From: an uncultured bacterium
GTDB taxonomy: Bacteria; Bacillota; Clostridia; Oscillospirales; Oscillospiraceae
DNA length: 9,980 bases
Reading direction: 5' to 3'
Assembly (NCBI GenBank): GCA_949288405.1
Contig: CASEKM010000030.1
Span: 1-9,980 of the forward strand
Part shown: one piece after another, positions 1 to 5,142 of the stretch
Position numbering within the stretch: the first letter of the stretch is position 1
Layout of the letters: every line of letters begins with the position of its first letter
Made by a program: the position numbers and the translations under genes
The notes under the pieces: generated by a model
What the model was told of the DNA's origin: nothing
Database searches by the model: none
Seen by the model: only the letters and a program-made list of their open reading frames with translations

Positions 1-836
1 GTCCAGTCCAGGGTGATGTTGGAGAAGGGGGCCTGGGTGCCCCAGCGGCTGGGGGTGTTCACCCCGTAGACGAAGCACTGGATGCACTGCTTGACCTCCT
101 TCTGGCTCAGGTTGTCCACCTTGACAAAGGGGGCCAGATAGGTGTCGAAGGAGGAGAAGGCCTGGGCCCCGGCCCACTCGTTCTGCATGATGCCCAGGAA
201 GTTGACCATCTGGTTGCACAGGGTGGACAGGTGCTTGGCGGGGGCGGAGGTGATCTTTCCGGGGATGCCCCCCAGCCCCTCCTGGATGAGCTGCTTCAGG
301 GACCAGCCGGCGCAGTAGCCGGTGAGCATGGACAGGTCGTGGAGGTGGATCTCCGCGTTGCGGTGGGCGTCGGCGATCTCCTGGTCATAAATCTCGCTGA
401 GCCAGTAGTTGGCGGTGATGGCCCCGGAGTTGGACAGGATCAGGCCGCCCACCGAGTAGGTGACGGTGGAGTTCTCCTTCACCCGCCAGTCGTTGATCTG
501 CAGGTAGTTGTCCACCAGGTCCTTGTAGTTGAGCAGGGTGGAGTTCAGGTTGCGCACCTTCTCCCGCTGCTTGCGGTAGAGGATATAGGCCTTGGCCACA
601 TCGGCGTAGCCCGCCTCGGACAGCACCGTCTCCACGCTGTCCTGGATGTCCTCCACGGCGATGCGGCCGTCCTTGATCTTGGGTTCGAAGTCGGCGGTCA
701 CCCGCAGGGCCAGCAGGTCGATGACGCTGGGGTGGAACTGCTTGTCCAGGGCCTGAAAGGCCTTGGTGATGGCGGCGCTGATCTTTCCGATCTCAAATTT
801 TGCAGCGGTACCGTCCCGCTTTGTTACCTGGTACAT
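1..836 (-). CDS. nrdD: Anaerobic ribonucleoside-triphosphate reductase, N-terminal part (3' end outside window)
   Basis: This is the oxygen-sensitive class III enzyme that reduces NTPs to dNTPs with a glycyl radical installed by NrdG. The 278 visible residues start MYQVTKRDGT, a typical ATP-cone allosteric domain (about residues 3-95). The start of the catalytic barrel follows, with YSVGGLILSNSGAITANYW (about 127-145), HLHDL (164-168) and GYCAGWS (173-179); C175 may be the active-site finger-loop cysteine (inferred). The C-terminal zinc site and glycyl-radical motif lie beyond the left edge, so intactness cannot be judged. The start at 836 is preceded by AGGAAGAGAGG, with nine bases between AGAGG and the ATG. 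An in-frame ATG at 845 abuts that ribosome binding site and is less likely. A promoter and two NrdR boxes lie upstream at 910-981, so NrdR repression when dATP/ATP is high is expected. nrdG is not in view. Confidence 0.95.
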   Translation of the reverse strand, partial: MYQVTKRDGTAAKFEIGKISAAITKAFQALDKQFHPSVIDLLALRVTADFEPKIKDGRIAVEDIQDSVETVLSEAGYADVAKAYILYRKQREKVRNLNSTLLNYKDLVDNYLQINDWRVKENSTVTYSVGGLILSNSGAITANYWLSEIYDQEIADAHRNAEIHLHDLSMLTGYCAGWSLKQLIQEGLGGIPGKITSAPAKHLSTLCNQMVNFLGIMQNEWAGAQAFSSFDTYLAPFVKVDNLSQKEVKQCIQCFVYGVNTPSRWGTQAPFSNITLDW

Positions 837-909
837 ACAAAACATCCTCTCTTCCTATTTTATCGGGGAAACGGCCCGGCATTCTCAGGGCCGCAAAAGG
901 CGTGCCTAT

Positions 910-938
910 ACTATAGCACCTGCACCTGGATTCGTCAA
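910..938 (-). promoter_or_regulatory. nrdD promoter
   Basis: Read on the minus strand, TTGACG (938-933) and TATAGT (915-910) are separated by exactly 17 bases, matching a vegetative sigma-70/SigA promoter at five of six bases in each element. Transcription would begin near 903, giving an nrdD leader of about 65 bases. The -35 element lies inside the first NrdR box. Confidence 0.8.
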
Positions 939-948
939 TATATAGAGT
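933..948. promoter_or_regulatory. NrdR box 1, overlapping the nrdD -35
   Basis: The core CAATATATAG at 936-945 matches the NrdR consensus core CwATATATwG at every position. It covers the -35 hexamer of the nrdD promoter, so bound NrdR should block RNA polymerase. NrdR is the ATP/dATP-sensing repressor of ribonucleotide reductase genes in most bacteria. Confidence 0.8.
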
Positions 949-965
949 GCGTAGAAAAACTAAAA

Positions 966-981
966 ACACAATATATTGTTA
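966..981. promoter_or_regulatory. NrdR box 2, upstream of the nrdD promoter
   Basis: The core CAATATATTG at 969-978 is a perfect NrdR core. It lies 33 bp from box 1, about three helical turns, so both boxes fall on the same face of the DNA. This is the usual paired arrangement for NrdR operators. Confidence 0.8.
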
Positions 982-1099
982 TCAGCGAAAGAGAGGGAAA
1001 AAGTTCCGATTTTCTTCCCGCCCCCGGGAGGGAAAAGTTCAGGGGAAGTCCTGGGCCGCAAGGGCTGGGGCGGGATCAGAAATTTTCCCTGACCGGAAC

Positions 1100-1123
1100 A
1101 AAAAACCGCCGGGACCCGCCGGT
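1100..1123 (-). terminator. Possible leftward terminator or insulator upstream of nrdD
   Basis: A 19-base palindrome at 1105-1123 (ACCG, one mismatch, CGGG, central A, and their complements) is followed on the minus strand by six T's (1105-1100). This resembles an intrinsic terminator for leftward transcription. No leftward gene is visible to its right, so it may stop read-through into the nrdD promoter region or be the remnant of a lost gene. Confidence 0.4.
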
Positions 1124-1124
1124 C

Positions 1125-1153
1125 TTGTCCCCAGAGAGAAAACGTGATAAAAT
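1125..1153 (+). promoter_or_regulatory. Candidate rightward promoter, possibly for mnmG
   Basis: TTGTCC (1125-1130) and TAAAAT (1148-1153) are 17 bases apart. The -10 matches consensus at five of six bases and the -35 at four. The first rightward gene is mnmG at 1998, so if active this would give a leader of about 840 bases running through all the repeats. No convincing -35/-10 pair was found closer to mnmG. Confidence 0.4.
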
Positions 1154-1201
1154 AATGCAGCTTATCCGCGGGGGCCAGGGGACCGTTTCCCTTTTGCCGC
1201 A

Positions 1202-1404
1202 GGGACGCGTCCGGGAGGACGCGCCCTACGGGATGCAGAAACCTCCACGGGCGGCGGGGGCAAGCCCCCGCCCTACAGAACAGCCTCAAACACGGAAAGC
1301 GGGCGGCCACATGGGACCACCCCTACGGCGTTTCACAGAGGGTGTATAGCCACCTTCTCACTTAGGGGGAAGGCTTGGCGGGCGCACAATGTGCGCCCCT
1401 ACGG
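1202..1404. repeat. Four hairpin units each ending in CCCTACRG
   Basis: Four palindromes are each followed directly by CCCTACGG or CCCTACAG, at 1224-1231, 1271-1278, 1321-1328 and 1397-1404. The second has a nine-base-pair stem (1253-1261 with 1264-1272, loop AA). The fourth has an eight-base-pair stem (1380-1387 with 1391-1398, loop AAT). The first has one bulged base and the third is poor. The shared trailing motif with different stem sequences suggests a dispersed palindromic repeat family that has piled up here. No protein-coding signal was seen. Confidence 0.65.
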
Positions 1405-1593
1405 CGATATACGTACCGTAAGCGTTGGCTGGACAAAGCCAGGCGCGAGAGTGGAACCGAACCAGCGGCAATTTTTGCAAACCCAGGGCCCAGTGGCCCG
1501 GCGGGAATTTAGAGCGTCACTCAAATTTTGCGCGCCGGAACTAACATGTAACCTCTCAGGAGAACGCTCCTCGTAACGGGGGACCGGGGCCGA
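1405..1593. other. Intergenic stretch without a recognisable gene
   Basis: Only minor structure is seen here: GGGCC/GGCCC around CAGT near 1488-1501, and AGGAG (1558-1562) pairing with CTCCT (1567-1571) across an AACG loop. There is no ribosome binding site with a credible reading frame and no tRNA-like fold. It is probably degenerate repeat material joining the CCCTACRG units to hairpin array A. Confidence 0.5.
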
Positions 1594-1744
1594 CTCCCCC
1601 TGTCAGGGGGAGATGTCGCGAAGCGACAGAAGGGGTAGGGTGGGCGAATATGGGCACGTGAGTGCCCATCTTGAGCCGTCCCCCGGCGATCCTTTGGTGA
1701 CTTTCCCATCGCTGGGAAAGTCACTCGCCGCCCGCAGGCGGCGA
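1594..1744. repeat. Hairpin array A: five perfect short hairpins in tandem
   Basis: Five perfect stems with three- or four-base loops follow one another: 1594-1601/1605-1612 (8 bp, loop GTC), 1614-1619/1623-1628 (6 bp, GAA), 1650-1657/1662-1669 (8 bp, GTGA), 1697-1708/1713-1724 (12 bp, TCGC) and 1725-1732/1737-1744 (8 bp, CGCA). The last two are directly adjacent. The stems are unrelated in sequence, so the shared feature is architecture rather than a repeated word. The array ends 50 bases before the duplicated mnmG start. It resembles REP/MITE-like intergenic elements of Oscillospiraceae; this is recollection, not a search result. Confidence 0.7.
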
Positions 1745-1793
1745 AATCCCCCGCGCAAAAGTATTTGGTAATTTGATAAAAAGAGGAATCCCA

Positions 1794-1850
1794 ATGATTC
1801 GATACGACGCAGGACAATATGATATTGCAGTCATCGGCGCGGGCCACTAA
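1794..1850 (+). pseudogene. Duplicated 5' end of mnmG closed by an in-frame TAA (18 codons)
   Basis: ATG at 1794 opens an 18-codon frame, MIRYDAGQYDIAVIGAGH, ending at TAA 1848-1850. It repeats codons 1-18 of the intact mnmG at 1998: 52 of 54 bases are identical, with 45 identical in a row (1803-1847 and 2007-2051). The two differences fall in codons 3 and 4 and change Arg to Cys. It has its own AGAGG ribosome binding site seven bases upstream, so it could be translated as a short peptide. It stops inside the FAD-binding glycine-rich motif and cannot be functional as MnmG. It is either the original gene start, cut off by an insertion, or a leader copy. Confidence 0.85.
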
Positions 1851-1854
1851 GGGA

Positions 1855-1972
1855 CCCGGCGAAGCCGGGACGCGCATTGCGCGTACAAGCGTTTTCGCGC
1901 AGCGAAAACCTTGGCGGAGGCGGAATTTACTTCCGCCGAGCATAAAAAATCTACGGGCCCCCGCGGGGCCCG
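1855..1972. repeat. Hairpin array B, between the two mnmG starts
   Basis: Five short perfect hairpins: 1855-1860/1864-1869 (6 bp, loop GAA), 1870-1875/1879-1884 (6 bp, ATT), 1891-1898/1902-1909 (8 bp, GCA), 1919-1925/1931-1937 (7 bp, TTTAC) and 1954-1961/1965-1972 (8 bp, CGC). The design is that of array A (five stems, tiny loops, one GAA loop), but the stem sequences differ. In the mnmG frame the segment from 1851 to 1997 has no stop codon. Confidence 0.75.
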
Positions 1973-1997
1973 CCGGCAGCATATGGAGAAACATCAG

Positions 1998-2051
1998 ATG
2001 ATTTGTTACGACGCAGGACAATATGATATTGCAGTCATCGGCGCGGGCCAC
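1998..2051 (+). repeat. Second copy of the 54-bp mnmG 5' direct repeat
   Basis: This stretch matches 1794-1847 at an offset of 204 bases (68 codons), so both copies are in the same frame. Sequence similarity ends at the ATG on the left and after the CAC codon on the right. Confidence 0.9.
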
Positions 2052-3875
2052 GCGGGCATTGAGGCCGCTCTCGCCGCCGCCCGCATGGGGATGAAGACCC
2101 TGTGCTTCACCGTCAACCTGGACGCGGTGGGCAACATGCCCTGCAACCCGGCCATTGGGGGCACGGGCAAGGGCCACCTGGTGCGGGAGCTGGACGCCCT
2201 GGGGGGCGAGATGGGCAGGGCCGCCGACCGGGCCTGCATCCAGTACCGGATGCTCAACCGGGGGAAGGGCCCGGCGGTCTGGTCTCTCCGGGCCCAGGCG
2301 GACCGGCGGGAGTACCAGAAGGTGATGAAGCACACCCTGGAGCTCCAGGAGAACCTGTGGGTGAAGCAGGCGGAGGTGGTGGAGGTCCTCACAGAAAACG
2401 GGGCCGTCTCCGGGGTGGTGACCCACACCGGGGCCGCCTACCGGGTGAAGGCCGCCGTCATTGCCACCGGCACCTACCTGGGGGGCCGGACCATTGTGGG
2501 CGAGGTGGTGCGGGACTCCGGCCCCGACGGCCTGTTTGCCGCCCTGCCCCTGACGGAGTGCCTGGTGAAGCTGGGGCTGTCCATCCGCCGGTTCAAGACG
2601 GGGACTCCCCCCAGAGTGAACCGCCGCTCAGTGGATTTTTCCAAAATGCAGCTCCAGACGGGGGACGAGGACGCCCAGCCCTTCTCCTTCTCCACCAGGG
2701 AGCGCCCTCAAAATCAGGCGGTGTGCTACCTCACCTACACCAACGAGGCCACCCACGACATCATCCGGGCCAACCTGGACCGCTCCCCCCTGTACGACGG
2801 CACCATCGAAGGGGTGGGCCCCCGGTACTGCCCCTCCATCGAGACCAAGGTGGTCCGCTTCCCCCACAAGGAGCGCCACCAGCTGTTCATCGAGCCCATG
2901 GGCCTGGACACCGAGGAGCTGTACATCCAGGGCTTCTCCTCCTCCCTCCCCGAGGAGGTGCAGCTGGAGATGCTCCACACCATCCCCGGCCTGGAGCGGG
3001 CGGAGATGACCCGGTGCGCCTACGCCATCGAGTACGACTGCGTGGACCCCACCCAGCTGGAGCCCACCCTGGAGACCAAGGTGGTCTCCGGCCTGTACGG
3101 GGCCGGGCAGTTCAACGGCTCCTCCGGCTATGAGGAGGCCGCCGTCCAGGGGTTTGTGGCCGGGGTGAACGCCGCATTGAAGATCCGGGGGGAGGAGCCC
3201 CTAATCCTCCGCCGGGACCAGGGGTACATCGGGGTGCTCATCGACGACCTGGTCACCAAGGGCACCAATGAGCCCTACCGGATGATGACCTCCCGCACCG
3301 AGTACCGCCTGCTCCACCGGCAGGACAACGCCGACCAGCGGCTCACCGCCATCGGGTGCCGGCTGGGTCTGGTGCCCCGGGAGCAACTGGAGGCGGTGGA
3401 GGCCAAGTACGCCGCCGTGGACCGGGAGTGCAGGCGTCTGGAGCACACCGGCGCCGCCCCCAGCCCTGAGCTGGACGCCTTTTTGAGCGGGTACGGGGAG
3501 GCGCCTGTGTCCAACGGGGCCCGGCTGGCCGACCTGCTCCGCCGCCCCCCCGTCACCTATGACGCTCTGGCCCCCTTCGACCCGGACCGGCCGGACCTCC
3601 CCGCCCCTGTGCGGGAGGCGGTGGAGATCGCCATCAAGTACCAGGGCTATATTGAGCGCCAGTTGCGGCAGGTGGAGGAGATGAGGCGGCTGGAGGGCCA
3701 CGCGCTCCCCTCCGGTCTGGATTACGAGGGGATCCAGGGCCTGCGCCTGGAGGCCAGGCAGAAGCTCCAGGCCATCCGCCCCCACAACCTGGGACAGGCC
3801 AGCCGGGTGTCCGGGGTCTCCCCGGCGGACGTGGCGGTGCTGATGGTGTATTTGAAGCAGCGGGGGGACAGGTGA
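1998..3875 (+). CDS. mnmG: tRNA uridine-5-carboxymethylaminomethyl(34) synthesis enzyme MnmG (GidA)
   Basis: MnmG is the FAD- and NADH-dependent partner of the GTPase MnmE; together they build the (carboxymethyl)aminomethyl group on wobble U34 of certain tRNAs. The 625-residue product has the family's normal length. It shows the FAD Rossmann motif GAGHAG (15-20), PCNPAIGG (48-55), GPRYCPSIE with the catalytic cysteine C278 (equivalent to E. coli C277), and the helical C-terminal part that contacts MnmE and tRNA (about 549-620). The start at 1998 has GGAG nine bases upstream and gives the usual MnmG N-terminus. An in-frame ATG at 1911 would add 29 residues encoded by hairpin array B and is rejected. 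No in-frame stop separates array B from the gene, but the duplicated start at 1794 is cut off by TAA. The usual neighbours mnmE and rsmG are absent; the downstream gene converges. Confidence 0.96.
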   Translation: MICYDAGQYDIAVIGAGHAGIEAALAAARMGMKTLCFTVNLDAVGNMPCNPAIGGTGKGHLVRELDALGGEMGRAADRACIQYRMLNRGKGPAVWSLRAQADRREYQKVMKHTLELQENLWVKQAEVVEVLTENGAVSGVVTHTGAAYRVKAAVIATGTYLGGRTIVGEVVRDSGPDGLFAALPLTECLVKLGLSIRRFKTGTPPRVNRRSVDFSKMQLQTGDEDAQPFSFSTRERPQNQAVCYLTYTNEATHDIIRANLDRSPLYDGTIEGVGPRYCPSIETKVVRFPHKERHQLFIEPMGLDTEELYIQGFSSSLPEEVQLEMLHTIPGLERAEMTRCAYAIEYDCVDPTQLEPTLETKVVSGLYGAGQFNGSSGYEEAAVQGFVAGVNAALKIRGEEPLILRRDQGYIGVLIDDLVTKGTNEPYRMMTSRTEYRLLHRQDNADQRLTAIGCRLGLVPREQLEAVEAKYAAVDRECRRLEHTGAAPSPELDAFLSGYGEAPVSNGARLADLLRRPPVTYDALAPFDPDRPDLPAPVREAVEIAIKYQGYIERQLRQVEEMRRLEGHALPSGLDYEGIQGLRLEARQKLQAIRPHNLGQASRVSGVSPADVAVLMVYLKQRGDR

Positions 3876-3909
3876 CCTCCCGTACCCACGGCGGATGCGA
3901 TGCAGCACG

Positions 3910-3948
3910 AAAAATACCCCGCCGGACCGATCCAGGTCCGGCGGGGTA
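3910..3948. terminator. Shared terminator between convergent genes
   Basis: A perfect 14-base-pair stem (3915-3928 with 3935-3948) closes a six-base loop. On the minus strand it is followed by five T's (3914-3910), making a good intrinsic terminator for the gene at 3961-4869. The plus-strand side has only a weak T-rich tail, but the strong stem probably also ends mnmG transcripts. Confidence 0.85.
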
Positions 3949-3960
3949 CTTGTATGTTTA

Positions 3961-4869
3961 TCAGTTCTGCACGGGGCTGGGGGCCAGATAGTCGCCCATC
4001 ACATAGCCCTCTTCGAAATTGCCGCCGCCGGTGGCGTACCGGATGTGGTACCAGCCGTTTCCGGCGTCTCCCAGCACAGTGACGGTGGCGCCGTCCTGTG
4101 TGCTGGCCTGGACGGTGTAGTCGGTGCCCGGGCCGGAGCGGATGTTCAGGCCGCCGGTGGCCCCGGTGATGACCGCGTCGGTATTGGGGGCCAGGGCGCC
4201 GCCGGTCTGGCCGCCGGTGGAGGCCCCGCCGCTGGGCACGATGTCCTCTCCGGTGCCGTCGCCGGTGCAGGTCACGGTACAGGTGGCCGTCTGGCCGCCG
4301 GCGGAGGCGGTGATGGTGACGGACACCTGATTGCTGCCCTTGTACACGTTGGCGATGTTGCCGTACTCATCCACGGTGGCGATGTCCGGGTCGCTGCTGG
4401 TCCAGGTCACAGTGACCTGGGCGTCCGAGGGGGTGGGGGCGGCGGTGAGCTGGAAGGGCTCGCCGGCCTCCAGGGTGACCTCCGTGCGGCTGAGGGTGAG
4501 GGCCTCCAGGGTGACGGTCTCCACCGGTGTGGAGGTGCTGCCCGGCTGGCTGGTGCCGGACCCCTCGGCGGGCTTGCCGCCGAACAGCAGGGGGGACAGG
4601 GTGGTGATGACGATAACGATAGCGGCAATGATCAGGACCAGAGAGATCACCAGTCCGGCCACCTGCAGGGGGTTGGGCTGCCGCCCGCTCCGGCTGGACC
4701 GGGTCCCCCCGGCCACCCGCCGTCCGCCGCCCACCGGGGGATAGCTGCGGCTGCTGGGCCGCTCGTCGCAGAAGGGGCAGCGCTTATATGTGGTGGAATA
4801 TTCTTCTCCGCAGTTCTCACACCGGATCACATCGGTGTTTCGGCGGGGGGGTGCTTTTTTTGTGGCCAT
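3961..4869 (-). CDS. Membrane-anchored zinc-ribbon, Ig-like (BIG2) and SH3b domain protein
   Basis: This 302-residue protein of unknown function has a clear modular build. A four-cysteine zinc ribbon comes first (C17, C20, C31, C34), then a basic Arg/Ser/Gly linker, one hydrophobic membrane segment (about 70-96) and a Ser/Thr/Gly/Pro-rich spacer. A bacterial Ig-like group 2 domain follows (about 119-201, with WTSSDPDIATVDEYG) and then, after a Gly-rich linker, a C-terminal SH3b domain (about 232-296, with LNIRSGPGTDY and NGWYHIRY). With no signal peptide, the likely topology is zinc ribbon inside the cell and Ig-like and SH3b domains outside, where SH3b domains commonly bind peptidoglycan. 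The start at 4869 has GGAGG nine bases upstream. Two candidate promoters lie upstream and a terminator downstream, so it is probably monocistronic. The role may be cell-wall sensing or attachment (inference). Confidence 0.85.
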   Translation of the reverse strand: MATKKAPPRRNTDVIRCENCGEEYSTTYKRCPFCDERPSSRSYPPVGGGRRVAGGTRSSRSGRQPNPLQVAGLVISLVLIIAAIVIVITTLSPLLFGGKPAEGSGTSQPGSTSTPVETVTLEALTLSRTEVTLEAGEPFQLTAAPTPSDAQVTVTWTSSDPDIATVDEYGNIANVYKGSNQVSVTITASAGGQTATCTVTCTGDGTGEDIVPSGGASTGGQTGGALAPNTDAVITGATGGLNIRSGPGTDYTVQASTQDGATVTVLGDAGNGWYHIRYATGGGNFEEGYVMGDYLAPSPVQN

Positions 4870-4933
4870 AGGGACCTTCCTCCATCATCAGATTGGGATG
4901 GCAGAGCGCCGTTGTCCTGCGCTCTCAGGTTCC

Positions 4934-4962
4934 ATTTTACAGGGAATTAACTGGCCCGTCAA
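4934..4962 (-). promoter_or_regulatory. Proximal promoter of the zinc-ribbon/SH3b gene
   Basis: On the minus strand TTGACG (4962-4957) and TAAAAT (4939-4934) are 17 bases apart, each matching consensus at five of six bases. The transcript would have a leader of about 60 bases containing a seven-base-pair hairpin (AGAGCGC/GCGCTCT). Confidence 0.7.
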
Positions 4963-4976
4963 CGGGAAAAGCGGAA

Positions 4977-5005
4977 ATAACAAATTTTTAACAAAATTAT
5001 GTCAA
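4977..5005 (-). promoter_or_regulatory. Possible distal promoter of the zinc-ribbon/SH3b gene
   Basis: A perfect TTGACA (5005-5000, minus strand) and a weaker TGTTAT (4982-4977) are spaced by 17 AT-rich bases. It lies 43 bases upstream of the proximal promoter. Confidence 0.45.
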
Positions 5006-5033
5006 CTTTTGGCGGAGGGCAGGGCGGGACGCC

Positions 5034-5062
5034 TTGACCGGGCCCCCACTTTATTTTATAAT
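5034..5062 (+). promoter_or_regulatory. Promoter of the AAA+ ATPase-mtaB-hydrolase operon
   Basis: TTGACC (5034-5039) and a perfect TATAAT (5057-5062) are 17 bases apart, a near-consensus vegetative promoter. The leader to the first gene is about 75 bases and very GC-rich. It points away from the minus-strand promoters just to its left, so the two transcription units diverge from here. Confidence 0.85.
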
Positions 5063-5142
5063 GGGAGGCAGCCGCGGAGCGCCGCGCCCCCACAGCGGGA
5101 CCGGCCCTCCGCCCACCGCCGCAGGAGAGGGGAGCGCACCGG

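Noticed and set aside
231..1349. Long rightward open frame (372 codons) across nrdD and its upstream region
   Set aside because: It is antisense to the clear nrdD coding frame and then runs through repeats; no ribosome binding site and low-complexity product.
1594..1972. CRISPR array or tRNA cluster
   Set aside because: The palindromes differ in sequence and have no constant repeat or regular spacer length, and none folds as a tRNA.
1911..1997. Upstream ATG that would extend MnmG by 29 residues
   Set aside because: The extension is encoded by hairpin array B, has no good ribosome binding site, and the normal MnmG N-terminus starts at 1998 with GGAG upstream.
1521..2426. Long leftward open frame (301 codons) whose product contains an internal repeat
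   Set aside because: The internal protein repeat is just the antisense of the duplicated mnmG start; the frame overlaps the real mnmG and the hairpin arrays.
3895..4950. Rightward 351-codon open frame
   Set aside because: Antisense to the zinc-ribbon/BIG2/SH3b gene, which has recognisable domains, a ribosome binding site and a terminator; the product is Gly/Ala-rich filler.
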